Positions 15,157 to 24,117 of a stretch of DNA of 51,498 nt are shown piece by piece. Under the pieces are notes generated by a model. The model did not search any database. It worked only from the letters and a program-made list of their open reading frames with translations, and had not been told where the DNA came from. Where the stretch lies: the NCBI RefSeq assembly GCF_004000845.1, contig NZ_BIMA01000047.1, forward strand, positions 1 to 51,498. Direction: 5' to 3'. The translations under genes were made by a program, and so were the position numbers. The stretch is from Paenibacillus koleovorans NBRC 103111 (lineage in GTDB: Bacteria; Bacillota; Bacilli; Paenibacillales; NBRC-103111). Every line of letters starts with the position of its first letter. Position 1 is the first letter of the stretch.

Positions 15157-16959
15157 TCAGCGCTCATACTGGATAGCCGGGATCTTGATTTCCACGACTG
15201 TCCCGACCGACTTCTCACTCTTGATTGTTAATCCATAGTCCTCGCCGTAGTTCATCATAAGCCGTTTGTTCACATTCAGGATGCCGAAGCCATGACCATT
15301 CGTTCGCGGCTCATCGGACAATATTTTCATCAGCTGCTCCGGCTCCATCCCTACCCCATCATCCTCAACAGTCAGCAGCAGACCGGGGTCCTCCAGACGA
15401 CCGCTTATTTTGATTTTGCCGGTCTGATCATCCTTTTCCATGATGCCGTGCAAGATCGCGTTTTCCACGATAGGCTGCAAAATCAGCTTGAAGATGGAGT
15501 AGCCCAGAATGCGGCTATCGATGTCCAGCTCCAGCTGAATGACGTTATCGAAGCGCTGATTCTGAATTTTAATATACGTTTCAATATGGGCCAGTTCATC
15601 CGCAATTGAGATAATATCCTTCCCATTGCTCAAGCTTAATCGGTAAAATCTCGCTAACAGGTTGATCAAGTTTGTAATATCATCCGCTTTGTATTTAACC
15701 GCTTGACATGTGACCAGCTCCAGCGTATTGTACAGAAAATGCGGATTAATCTGAGCCTGCAAAGCCCGCAGCTCCGCGTTTTTCGATTCTTTTTCGATTC
15801 GGATTTTCTCGTCAACCAGATCTTCGATCTTCAGGAGCATGTTGCTGAACCGTTCTTCCAGCACCCCGATTTCATCTTTGCCGCTAATCGTTACTTTGAC
15901 CGACAAATCCCCCGTCTCCGCTACTTTCATGACCTTCATCAGCCTCAGCAACCGTTTCACCATGGATCCCGATATCAACAAGGCAAGCAAATAACCGATG
16001 ACGCCAATGATGAGCATGAGTACGAAGGTATAGTTTCTCAACTCGTTATTGGCGCTCAGAAGAGTGGACATAGGCATGACCGCATACAGCTTCCAGTCCG
16101 AAAAGGGTACATCCACGCTTGCCGTCATCACATCTTCGTTATTCAGTCTCGTTTTTTGCCAAAGCTCGTCTTCCCCCGCCGGAATTGGCATGTTCCCTAT
16201 ATCTTTGTACTTTTCATTCGCCATCGTATGATCCGAGCTTGTAATGATCTGGTTATGCGAATTGGCGAGCAGGATGAAGCTGCTTTTCGCCAGGGTAGAG
16301 TTCGTTACGATCTGCGTAATATCCCTTAGTAGAATATCCACACTTACGAGCCCGATAAACTCGCCATATAAGTTCGGGTTATTGACCACTCGTATGGCCG
16401 AGATGATTTCCTGATTGTCGTTGATGCCTGCATACTTGAAGGAATATGGGGATGTGATATAGATTTGCCCGTTGCGCTCGGCTGCATTTGTGTAAAAAAC
16501 GGAATCCTGGATCGATTTATAGTTGAAAAAGTTAATGGACTCGTTGGAGTAGATGGTAGGCTCTTTCATGTAAAGCCGGATTCGGTATATACTTTGTTCG
16601 GTCTGGATCCGGGTGAAATAGTCGCTCAGGAAAACAGAATCATCGTATTGCGTATTCAAATCATACTTCTTGGGATCGCGGAGCAGGATGTCTTGAACGT
16701 TTTTGTTGGAAAACACCATATTCGAAGATCGGACCGCGCTTTGCAGCGAATAACTAAGCGTGCTCTTCAACTGATCCAGCGATTGCGAGGAAATATCCAG
16801 CATTTTATCGCTAAGAATGACGGAGCTTCGGTTGTAGGTCAAGAAGGCCAGGATGCCGAGCGGAATGACGATCAGGACCAAATAGGACAGCAACAGCTTT
16901 TGCTTCATATTCATGTCCTTCAAGAAGGCGTTGAACATTCGGGTTACCAAAACCTTCAT
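15157..16959 (-). CDS. YesM-family sensor histidine kinase 1
   Basis: A 600-residue membrane kinase. Transmembrane helices lie at about 21-41 and 310-333 and flank a large extracellular sensor domain (Cache-like by position). A HAMP linker follows. The phosphoacceptor motif is QINPHFLYNTLE, with His near 407, and the ATPase domain has NAILHG, VEDDGVGM and GHGFGILNVNKRL. The start is set at ATG 16959: AGGAGG lies just upstream, inside the end of the response-regulator gene, whose stop is 4 bp away. It probably senses a sugar or the loaded binding protein and controls glycan operon 1. Confidence 0.88.
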   Translation of the reverse strand: MKVLVTRMFNAFLKDMNMKQKLLLSYLVLIVIPLGILAFLTYNRSSVILSDKMLDISSQSLDQLKSTLSYSLQSAVRSSNMVFSNKNVQDILLRDPKKYDLNTQYDDSVFLSDYFTRIQTEQSIYRIRLYMKEPTIYSNESINFFNYKSIQDSVFYTNAAERNGQIYITSPYSFKYAGINDNQEIISAIRVVNNPNLYGEFIGLVSVDILLRDITQIVTNSTLAKSSFILLANSHNQIITSSDHTMANEKYKDIGNMPIPAGEDELWQKTRLNNEDVMTASVDVPFSDWKLYAVMPMSTLLSANNELRNYTFVLMLIIGVIGYLLALLISGSMVKRLLRLMKVMKVAETGDLSVKVTISGKDEIGVLEERFSNMLLKIEDLVDEKIRIEKESKNAELRALQAQINPHFLYNTLELVTCQAVKYKADDITNLINLLARFYRLSLSNGKDIISIADELAHIETYIKIQNQRFDNVIQLELDIDSRILGYSIFKLILQPIVENAILHGIMEKDDQTGKIKISGRLEDPGLLLTVEDDGVGMEPEQLMKILSDEPRTNGHGFGILNVNKRLMMNYGEDYGLTIKSEKSVGTVVEIKIPAIQYER

Positions 16960-16963
16960 ACCG

Positions 16964-18559
16964 CTATTTCCTCCTGTACTCCGACGGATACGTCCCCACA
17001 ACCTTGTTAAACACAGAAGCGAAATAATTGGCATTGTTGTAGCCTAACATTTCGGCGATCTCATTGATTCTTAGGTGCCCGTCCTTCAGCAGCTCCTTCG
17101 CCCTCTCCATCCGGATGCTCTCGATGTATTCGCTTAATGTTGTTCCGGTTTCTTTTTTGAAAAGAGTGGATAGATAGGTGGAACGGATGTCCAGATAAGC
17201 TGCAATTTCGACTACAGAAATAGCCTCCGCGTAATGCTCGCGTATATACTCAATCGCCATTTTGACCTTCAGGCTTTTTCCCTTTTGCTCCTGCGTATGG
17301 GCGAACAACACTTCCAGCTTGTCGATGATGAAGGCAGCGATCTCATCCATCGTGTAACTATTCAAGAGCTCCGCCCATTGCACCTCCATGTCTTTCCACT
17401 TGATACCGATAGCCATATTGTTTTCTTTCGCGATGGAGATGACTTTCAGCATGATTTGCAGGAATATGCCTTTTACCGTAGTGATGCTATATTCGTCGGC
17501 TTTTTCCTTAAAGATTCTTACAAGCCCTTGGACAAGCTCCACTGCGGCTGCTTTGTCGGCATCGTTGTAACAGGCGGTCAGCTTTTGCACAATCTCGTCG
17601 GAATGGAATTCTTGGTTGGCCTGTGCTTGCTCATCGTAGAAAATAATTCCCCCGTATTCCAGCAAGAAGCTTTTCTCCAGTGCTTTCTGAGCGTTCTGAT
17701 AAGATTTATAAACATGCTCGACCCCTCTGACCGCAACCCCGACTCCGGCCGTTACAGTCCCCTCGAACGCATAGAGCTGATTATTTTCAGCCTGGATCAA
17801 TTGGATCACGCGCTTCAAGATGGCTGAATGCTCAGCCGTTTTGCCGAACACGTGGATGATGACATGCGTACGGTCCATCACCCCGGCCATACAGGAAATC
17901 GAGTTTTCTTCGAATTTCTTATAGATCAGGCTCAGCGTTTTCTCATTGCAAAAATGATCGCTGCCCTCTCCCGTTGAGAGCTTGTGAAAATTGTATTTCA
18001 ACACCAAACACCGGAAGTTGTCATGCAGCTGGACACCGACCACAATATCGTCGAACCGTTTTTTCAACTCCGCTTGGTCTACATTTTTTCGAATGATCGC
18101 AAGCGATAGCTCCTGTTGGAGCAGCACCAAGCTCTGCTCGAGCTTATTGTGGATCCAGCTGTCTTTGAGCTTTTTGTTTTTTTCCGCCATACACTCGCTC
18201 GCCGATTTCTGCAGAACCGTGAACAGCTCGTTCAGATCGATCGGCTTCTCGATATAGTCCACGGCTTTCAGCTGGATGGCCGATTTCAGGTACTCCTTGT
18301 CGGTGTAACCGCTTAGAAAAATGATTTTACAGTCCGGGTTTAGTTTGAGGATCTCGGTTGCGCTTTCAATCCCGTTCATTTTGGGCATGCGCACATCCAT
18401 CAGAATCAGATCCGGCTTGTGGGATTTGGCGAGCTCCAGTCCTTCGATGCCGTCCTTTGCTTCACCCAGTACCTGAATTTTGAGCTTGCTCCAGTCCATG
18501 CCCTCGATCAGCTTTTCTCTTGTGGCCCGCTCGTCATCCACAATAATGAGTTTTAGCAT
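16964..18559 (-). CDS. YesN-family response regulator 1
   Basis: A 531-residue protein. The N-terminal receiver domain has the acidic pair VDDE, phosphoacceptor Asp55 in LILMDVRMPK, and Lys in IEKPIDL. A long middle region of about 270 residues is followed by a C-terminal AraC-type double helix-turn-helix (IRSTYLSTLFKKETGTTLSEY; EIAEMLGYNNANYFASVF). It is translated just before its kinase, with a 4-bp gap. The likely targets are the paired half-site motifs upstream of importer 1 and the SGNH gene. Confidence 0.88.
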   Translation of the reverse strand: MLKLIIVDDERATREKLIEGMDWSKLKIQVLGEAKDGIEGLELAKSHKPDLILMDVRMPKMNGIESATEILKLNPDCKIIFLSGYTDKEYLKSAIQLKAVDYIEKPIDLNELFTVLQKSASECMAEKNKKLKDSWIHNKLEQSLVLLQQELSLAIIRKNVDQAELKKRFDDIVVGVQLHDNFRCLVLKYNFHKLSTGEGSDHFCNEKTLSLIYKKFEENSISCMAGVMDRTHVIIHVFGKTAEHSAILKRVIQLIQAENNQLYAFEGTVTAGVGVAVRGVEHVYKSYQNAQKALEKSFLLEYGGIIFYDEQAQANQEFHSDEIVQKLTACYNDADKAAAVELVQGLVRIFKEKADEYSITTVKGIFLQIMLKVISIAKENNMAIGIKWKDMEVQWAELLNSYTMDEIAAFIIDKLEVLFAHTQEQKGKSLKVKMAIEYIREHYAEAISVVEIAAYLDIRSTYLSTLFKKETGTTLSEYIESIRMERAKELLKDGHLRINEIAEMLGYNNANYFASVFNKVVGTYPSEYRRK

Positions 18560-18599
18560 GTCAACCTCCCGAACTGAAAAAGTGCTTACAGCTTATAAC

Positions 18600-19265
18600 C
18601 TAAGGATACACCTTCGCCAAAAAATCGCCAATTTCCCGGGCATAAACGTTCGAGCCTGCAATCGAGGGATGAACCCCGTCATCCGTGTTGGCCTCATTTT
18701 GCATGGAGCGCAGGAATTCATACTTGTCGTAGCCGGCGCAAGCTTGATGCATGTCCACTAGATCGACTTGTTTGGCCGCTGCTGTATCCCTCACCACTTG
18801 GATATATTGCTCCAGCCAGGCCTCGGCTCCACCTACGTTGGCATAGTAGCTTTCCGGGTGTCGGCGGTAGTAGTACAGCTTGGCATCCCCTTCGATCATG
18901 TAATTCGTCGTCACCAGAATGGGGGTCGCCTGTTGATTTCGGATTTCGTCGATCATCGTGGATAGGTTGGACTGGAAAGTACTTATGGGCACCTTTGGGA
19001 TGTCCAGCTCGGTCATCACGTGGTCGTTCATGGCAAAATTGATCAGGACAAAGTCAGGCTGATGCGCCAGCACATCCGTCTGCAGCCTTTCCAATCCTTG
19101 GGAGCTAGTATTCCCGCCGATTCCCGCGTTGATGCCATTCAGCTGGAAACGAGCTATTATTTGGTTCACCCATTTATGCTCGTCCGGCACCCATTGTCCG
19201 AACGTTATGCTATCGCCGAACATGACAACTTTCGATCCTCTAAAGCTCTTTTTTTGCGTGGTCAT
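18600..19265 (-). CDS. SGNH/GDSL-family hydrolase (carbohydrate esterase-like)
   Basis: A 221-residue cytoplasmic protein. Block I is MFGDSITFG with nucleophile Ser19, block II is GIGGNTSSQG, block III is FAMNDH, and block V is DDGVHPS with the Asp and His of the triad. This full set indicates an active esterase, probably a deacetylase acting on imported sugars. The ATG at 19265 is chosen because the protein fold starts there and GAGAGGTG lies upstream; the longer open frame to 19460 is low-complexity. The same paired motif as at importer 1 lies about 236-264 bp upstream. Confidence 0.8.
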   Translation of the reverse strand: MTTQKKSFRGSKVVMFGDSITFGQWVPDEHKWVNQIIARFQLNGINAGIGGNTSSQGLERLQTDVLAHQPDFVLINFAMNDHVMTELDIPKVPISTFQSNLSTMIDEIRNQQATPILVTTNYMIEGDAKLYYYRRHPESYYANVGGAEAWLEQYIQVVRDTAAAKQVDLVDMHQACAGYDKYEFLRSMQNEANTDDGVHPSIAGSNVYAREIGDFLAKVYP

Positions 19266-19500
19266 TTCTGTGTCAGCACCTCTCGTTTGATTGTAAAGCA
19301 GTAAAATTCGGTGCGGGTGATGGGATTCCTCTTTTATCGACAAGGAGCGGGGAGAACTGCTACTGGCATAAGAGGACCTGACCGGGTGAAAGACCGGTAG
19401 GTCCTGTGGAATTCGCATTTTGTCGGTGCTTCGGGAGGGCAAGTTGCTGCTCCAACTCATCCCACTATGAGCTTAGCACAAGCCTAATCTTCAACAAGCT

Positions 19501-19531
19501 AATAAAATTCGAAAAGGTTCAATAATATTCG
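19501..19531 (-). promoter_or_regulatory. Candidate response-regulator operator for the SGNH gene
   Basis: AATAAAATTCG (19501-19511) and AATAATATTCG (19521-19531) are direct half-sites 20 bp apart. They match the pair at 14728-14758, and similarity extends a few bases beyond (ATTTGT next to the second half-site). The match is about 40 bp long in otherwise unrelated intergenic DNA. Confidence 0.5.
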
Positions 19532-19570
19532 ATTTGTGAGGGAGATTCAATTGCAATGGATCATTCGTGC

Positions 19571-19762
19571 ATCCTAACTCACCAAACAAATTTTGTTGGA
19601 TAGCTTGGCTTGGAACGACCGGTTTACCACGTTATCCTACAATTCTAGTTGGATAGCACGTTCGGAGCGACCGTTCCTAACACGTTATCCTACAATTTTT
19701 GTCGGATAGCATACATGAGGCAACCATTCAGTCTCGTTATCCTACAATTCTTGTTGGATAGC
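19571..19762. repeat. Tandem array of four 52-53-bp palindromic units
   Basis: Units end at 19604, 19657, 19710 and 19762, giving periods of 53, 53 and 52 bp. Each of the last three has a 27-bp palindrome GTTATCCTACAA-(3 nt)-TTGTTGGATAGC, with one or two stem mismatches. The first unit is degenerate on its left arm. Linkers are 25-26 bp, and the first contains GCTTGGAACGACC. The palindrome sequence is unrelated to that of the array at 14987-15141, but the period, palindrome length and GCTTGGAA linker motif are shared. Confidence 0.8.
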
Positions 19763-19802
19763 TTGTCAAAAAAAAGGAGGAAGTCGCACACACCCACTAC
19801 CC

Positions 19803-19823
19803 CCGAGTCATCCCCCGACTTAA
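19803..19823. repeat. Dispersed 21-bp hairpin repeat, copy 1
   Basis: CCGAGTC-ATCCCCC-GACTTAA matches 32637-32657 at 19 of 21 positions. GAGTC and GACT form a small stem. It is one of several repeat types in the gene-free stretch 19266-20670. Confidence 0.5.
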
Positions 19824-19904
19824 GAAGGATTGAATCTCTTTTGGAGTTTATCCACGACCCGTTATCTCCATCGTCAATCCTTCCGGCGGGCGACGTGGAG
19901 TAAG

Positions 19905-19975
19905 GCGCCCCAGTGGCGGCGAAACGATTTATCTTGACGGCAATTCAGGCGGGATCGGATTTCGTTAAAGAGCTT
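19905..19975. repeat. Dispersed 71-bp repeat X, copy 1
   Basis: It matches 35777-35847 over 71 bp with no gaps and 7 mismatches by eye. It contains GGCGGGATCGGAT and GTTAAAGAGCTT. It has no start codon or ribosome site. Copies of repeat X and repeat Y occur in the same order at both loci. Confidence 0.75.
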
Positions 19976-20249
19976 GGCTCTTTTCCATTCCTCCATAAGG
20001 ATGTGCCTGGAGAAGGTTTCGAGGAGAGTAATGTACTCTTCAAAATGATAATACGTTCCCAATCAAAATGTCGTACATGAACAATCTCAAACAACCCGCT
20101 TTCCTCAATCCACCAAGAAGAGCAAATTTTCACCGTTTCCTCCCGCCGTCCACTTCAGCTGGAAGCTATGTTGCCGCATTAGCGGCATGGAAGCGAAGTA
20201 TATAATCTGTGAACCAAATTTCCGTCGATTGGGGGCAACACGGGGATTT

Positions 20250-20307
20250 ATGAACCTAAGTTCACTGTTCAGGAAGCTGGCTTCTTGAACAGTGAACTTA
20301 GGTTCAT
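20250..20307. repeat. Perfect 22-bp inverted repeat
   Basis: The left arm at 20250-20271 (ATGAACCTAAG...) and right arm at 20286-20307 (...CTTAGGTTCAT) are perfect reverse complements around a 14-nt loop, which adds further near-pairing (GGAAGC/GCTTCT). The stem has no U-tract and is not next to a gene end, so it is not an ordinary terminator. A decayed half-copy (TTCGGTTCATAAG) follows at about 20340. Confidence 0.8.
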
Positions 20308-20486
20308 AGTTTAACGCATTCGGAGCTTGCTAACGAAATTCGGTTCATAAGTAATGAACATTAGGTCATACAGCTGTCCCGCGCCTTCACCACGGCCCAC
20401 CTCGCCTACCACCGCCGTCCGCGCGTAATAAGGCTATCAATTACTTGCTACTCTGACAAAAAACCATACCTAATCGAGCATATTCT

Positions 20487-20581
20487 GAGTACCAACTTAC
20501 TCGAGTAGAGTACCCTTTTTCGCCAAATGGTGCTACACTCCCCCCATCTGGATACTCACGTAAACAGCTCGCGAATCCGGC
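20487..20581. repeat. Dispersed 95-bp repeat Y, copy 1 (left part only)
   Basis: It is co-linear with 35889-35983 over 95 bp. Shared blocks include GAGTACCAA, the C-run before TCTGGATACTCA, and GTAAACAG followed by TCGCGAATCC. The right-hand part and second terminal repeat seen at the other locus are absent here. Confidence 0.7.
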
Positions 20582-20627
20582 AACGCAATGAAGCCCGGCT
20601 CCCACCGCCATCGGCTGTGATCATGAA

Positions 20628-20655
20628 CAAAAAAACGCCCCCAATAGGACGTTTC
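20628..20655 (-). terminator. Terminator of importer 2 operon
   Basis: On the minus strand, AACGTCC pairs with GGGGCGTT (one G-U pair) and is followed by seven T residues. It lies 16 bp after the stop of the last permease gene. Confidence 0.8.
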
Positions 20656-20670
20656 TCCATGCGCTTTCGG

Positions 20671-21540
20671 CTACTCTTTGACAGAGCCAAGCGTAGCACC
20701 TTGAATGAAATATTTTTGCAAATAAGGATACACCAAAATAATCGGGAGCGCCGAGAACATAATGACGGCCGCTTGCAATGTTTCCGGATTATAGGGGAGC
20801 ACAACATTCGGCACGGAGCCCATAATGGTGTCCTGATTGACGATGTATTCTCTTATTTTGATTTGCAGCGGATATAATTTGGGATTCTGGATAAAAAGCA
20901 AGGCATGGTAAAAAATATTCCAGTACATCACGGCATAAAACAGACCAACTGTTGCCAGAACCGGCTTGGATAAAGGCAATACGATACTGATAAGGGTTCG
21001 AGCATCATGACAGCCGTCCATCTTGGCTGCCTCCCCGATTTCTTTCGGCAGTTGTTGAAAGAACGTTCTGACAATAATCAAATTAAAGGCAGAGATACCG
21101 CTCGGAATAATTAAGGCCCAGATGCTGTCGAGCATCCCAAGCCCTTTTATCGTTAGAAAATAGGGAATCATCGGGGGCTGAAAAATCATTGTAAATACAA
21201 TCCCAAGCATAACATACTTGCGAATCAGAAACTCAGTCCTCGACAATGAATATGCCAGCATCACCGTAATCCACATGCTGAACAGCGTTCCGGCCGCCGT
21301 CACAAACACGTTGACGCCGAGCGCTCTCCACAGATCCACTTTCGCGAGGATCACCTTGTAAGAGGCCAGAGTAAAATCAACCGGCCAAAAGGACACATGC
21401 CTTCCCTCAACCTGAAAGGGTGAGCTTAACGATATGGAGGCAACATGGACGAGAGGCAGAAACATCGTTAGTGAAACCGCTAGCAGGACGATATAATTAA
21501 AGCGCTGAAACAGCGCTTCACCGACAGATTTTTTCAACAT
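20671..21540 (-). CDS. ABC importer 2 permease, LplC/YtcP type
   Basis: A 289-residue permease with about six transmembrane helices. The EAA loop is GEAAKMDGCHDARTLISIVLP, and the C-terminus YFIQGATLGSVKE is characteristic of the class. It is the last gene of the binding protein-LplB-LplC operon, 25 bp after the LplB-type gene, with AAAGGGAACG as ribosome site. Confidence 0.85.
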   Translation of the reverse strand: MLKKSVGEALFQRFNYIVLLAVSLTMFLPLVHVASISLSSPFQVEGRHVSFWPVDFTLASYKVILAKVDLWRALGVNVFVTAAGTLFSMWITVMLAYSLSRTEFLIRKYVMLGIVFTMIFQPPMIPYFLTIKGLGMLDSIWALIIPSGISAFNLIIVRTFFQQLPKEIGEAAKMDGCHDARTLISIVLPLSKPVLATVGLFYAVMYWNIFYHALLFIQNPKLYPLQIKIREYIVNQDTIMGSVPNVVLPYNPETLQAAVIMFSALPIILVYPYLQKYFIQGATLGSVKE

Positions 21541-21565
21541 AGCGTTCCCTTTCTGTGCTCATTTC

Positions 21566-22528
21566 TCAGAACAGACTTTGGCCTGTCGTTTTTTTCGATA
21601 ATTGATTCCCGCCCCACAAGAGAATGAATCCAACCACCGATTTAAATAAGCCAATTGCCGTTGTCAGACTGTAGTTGCCCTCCTGAACGCCTGAACGAAA
21701 CACATACGTATCCAGAATGTCGCCAACCGAATACGTCATCGGCGTTAACAGCACAAAGGACTGCTCGAATCCAAGCTCCATGAAATGGCCGATTTTTATT
21801 AACAATAAGACTGTAATCGTAGGAAGCAAGGAAGGAAGCGTAATGGAGATCAGTTGTCTGAACTTGCCCGCGCCGTCTACGGTTGCCGCTTCGTACAAAC
21901 TCATGTTGATTCCGGTCAAGGCAGCCAAATAAATAATGGCGTTCCAGCCCACCTCTTTCCAAATCGCGGACACGGTCACAATCGTGCGGTAATACATCTC
22001 TTTCTGCATGAACAGAATCGGATCGCCGCCAAACCACATCACAATGCGATTGACAACGCCATGCAGCGAAAGAAGTTCAAACATAATCCCCCCAATGATG
22101 ACCCAAGAAAGAAAATGAGGCAGATAAAAGAAGGTCTGAACGGTTCTTTTAAAAAACTTTTGCTTTGCTTCGTTGAGAAGAAGAGCCAGCACAATAGGCG
22201 CCGGGAATCCGAATACCAGCTGATAGAAGGCAATAAGCAGCGTATTGCGCAGTATTTTCAAAAAATCAGGATATTTAAACATAAATTCAAAATGCTTTAG
22301 GGCGACCCAGGGGCTTTTCCAAAAGCCATTGAAAATTTGATAATCCTGAAATGCAATCAATGACCCTGTTACAGGCACATAACGAAATATCAGGAACCAC
22401 AGAATGCCTGGCAGGGCCAAAAGGTACAGCAACCAGTGCTTTCTTATGTTATCGTAAAGGCGACGAAATTTCGTCGCCTTTTTTCCTAGAGCCAGCGGCT
22501 GCTGCAAAGGAACTGCGGAAGATGCCAA
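21566..22528 (-). CDS. ABC importer 2 permease, LplB type
   Basis: A permease of about 320 residues with the class motifs YVPVTGSLIAFQDY, YLPHFLSWVIIGG and EAATVDGAGKFRQLISITLP. The start is uncertain: the open frame reaches 22567, inside the binding-protein gene, but AGAGGTGG at 22534-22541 lies 5 nt before a TTG at 22528, which is taken as the start. A perfect 26-bp palindrome at 22456-22481 falls within the first 25 codons. It is co-transcribed with the binding-protein gene upstream. Confidence 0.8.
   Translation of the reverse strand: MASSAVPLQQPLALGKKATKFRRLYDNIRKHWLLYLLALPGILWFLIFRYVPVTGSLIAFQDYQIFNGFWKSPWVALKHFEFMFKYPDFLKILRNTLLIAFYQLVFGFPAPIVLALLLNEAKQKFFKRTVQTFFYLPHFLSWVIIGGIMFELLSLHGVVNRIVMWFGGDPILFMQKEMYYRTIVTVSAIWKEVGWNAIIYLAALTGINMSLYEAATVDGAGKFRQLISITLPSLLPTITVLLLIKIGHFMELGFEQSFVLLTPMTYSVGDILDTYVFRSGVQEGNYSLTTAIGLFKSVVGFILLWGGNQLSKKTTGQSLF
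22456..22481 (-). promoter_or_regulatory. Perfect 26-bp palindrome inside the LplB-type gene
   Basis: AAAGGCGACGAAA is followed directly by its reverse complement, with no spacer. In mRNA this gives a very stable hairpin at about codons 16-24, just downstream of the ribosome site. It could slow ribosomes or RNA polymerase and so lower permease output relative to the binding protein. Confidence 0.5.
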
Positions 22529-22539
22529 AATATCCACCT

Positions 22540-24117
22540 CTATTTCTTGTTGACCTTCTGGTACCATTCATTGGCCCGTTTCGTTACTTCTTCTCCGCCG
22601 GCTTTATACCATTTATCTACATATTCATCAAATTTATCGATAGCCATATCTCCCGTAATGATTTTGGCCGCATATTCCTGGAACAGCTTATGGGCTCCGA
22701 TATCCGCAAAACCATCGTAAATGCTGTTGGGCATGCCGTCCGCCGGCAACAATTTTTGCGAGGATTCGGAATCCTTCGTTAATTTAGGGATCATTTTCCC
22801 ATACTCAGACGTATCTATAGCAAAGTTTTTTTCATAGAACGGGAGGTTCCAGTAGGACAAGCCGCTTAGCGCAAATTGTCTGGATTTCCGCTTTTCAAGC
22901 GAATCCTTCTCCGCAACGTATTTTACTGAACCGTTTTCGATGATCTGACTTTCGTTCACCTGCCCGAATACCTGGAAGTTGGCCCCTTCCTCCGTGTACC
23001 ACCAATCGAGGTATTTCAGCACGTTCGGAGCATTCTTCTCCGCACTCTTGGGAATCATGTAGTCCACAAAGCCGAGCGCCTTCTGCGAAATAAAACCGTT
23101 GTAGCCATCCACTTTCGGAATCGGAATCGCAATGACCTCCGCTTTCGGATTTTTCTGCTTCATCGCATTGAAATTGGCGGCTCCTTCTCTTGGAATATGG
23201 AACCACATCCCGACTTGATCGTTTCTGATTTTGGCCACCCAAGTATCGCTCTTATTCAAAAAGGTCTCATTGTCCAGAAGCTTTTCCTTATACAGCGAGC
23301 TTATGAATTTAAGCGCTTCTTTCATGTTGGGCGTTACGCCGGCATAGATCAGCTTGCCATTCGCCAGATTCCAGTCAGGGAAGCCTTCGTACATGCCAAT
23401 CTCGTACATGGAGAACAGCTCGTCCATCCATCGCGCGCCTTCGCGACCGCTTGTTGGAATATCATCCTTTACGCCATTGCCGTTAGGGTCCTTGTCACGG
23501 AACGCTTTCAGCACTTCCACCAGCTCAGCTTGCGTAGTCGGCGCCTTCATTCCGACCTTGTCCAGCCAATCCTTGCGGATCATAATCCCCAGTCTTGGGA
23601 AAATATCATACTTCGGAATATAGTAGATTTTTCCGTCCGGTGAAGCCGATCTGACTTTATCCCATACTTCCTTCGGCATTGCGTTCCACAGATTTGGCGC
23701 ATGCTTGGGAAGCAACTCATCCAGTGCCAGAGCTGCGCCCTGCTTCATCATAATCTGGTCTACATTGCCCCCTTGACCGTTAGGTCGCAACAAGTCGGGA
23801 AGATCGCCGGATGCCAACAGAATTTGAATCTTTTGCGTGTAATCATTCCAAGGGAATGTTTCAATCTTGAGATTAACGCCCGTTTTATCCTCAACATACT
23901 TCAAATCCGAATCACTTGGCACGGCATCCTGCTCTATCGGCCCTTTAATGATCCGAATCGAAGCTTTCGCCGCCGGGCTCGAGGACGTTGCCGTCGCGCT
24001 TTCCTGCTTGCCTGTCCCTTCCGCAGGCGCCTTCTCGCTGCAGCCTGCCAGCGAACCTGCAACAAGGATTGCGCATGACAGCAATAGCACACTCTCTCTT
24101 TTTACTTTTTTTCTCAT
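22540..24117 (-). CDS. Sugar-binding lipoprotein of ABC importer 2 (LplA type)
   Basis: A 525-residue solute-binding protein with a basic start (MRKKVKRE), a hydrophobic core and the lipobox SLAGC, then a Ser/Thr/Ala linker. Motifs typical of the long oligosaccharide-binding class include VNLKIETFPWNDYTQKIQILLASGDLPDL and DKDPNGNGVKDDIPTSG, a probable calcium-binding loop. AAAGGTGG lies upstream of ATG 24117, which is preferred over the GTG four codons earlier. It is the first gene of importer 2. Confidence 0.85.
   Translation of the reverse strand: MRKKVKRESVLLLSCAILVAGSLAGCSEKAPAEGTGKQESATATSSSPAAKASIRIIKGPIEQDAVPSDSDLKYVEDKTGVNLKIETFPWNDYTQKIQILLASGDLPDLLRPNGQGGNVDQIMMKQGAALALDELLPKHAPNLWNAMPKEVWDKVRSASPDGKIYYIPKYDIFPRLGIMIRKDWLDKVGMKAPTTQAELVEVLKAFRDKDPNGNGVKDDIPTSGREGARWMDELFSMYEIGMYEGFPDWNLANGKLIYAGVTPNMKEALKFISSLYKEKLLDNETFLNKSDTWVAKIRNDQVGMWFHIPREGAANFNAMKQKNPKAEVIAIPIPKVDGYNGFISQKALGFVDYMIPKSAEKNAPNVLKYLDWWYTEEGANFQVFGQVNESQIIENGSVKYVAEKDSLEKRKSRQFALSGLSYWNLPFYEKNFAIDTSEYGKMIPKLTKDSESSQKLLPADGMPNSIYDGFADIGAHKLFQEYAAKIITGDMAIDKFDEYVDKWYKAGGEEVTKRANEWYQKVNKK

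Noticed and set aside
14987-19762. The two tandem arrays as CRISPR arrays
   Set aside because: Linkers are similar between units rather than unique, the repeated part is a long palindrome, there are only three or four units, and no cas genes are nearby.
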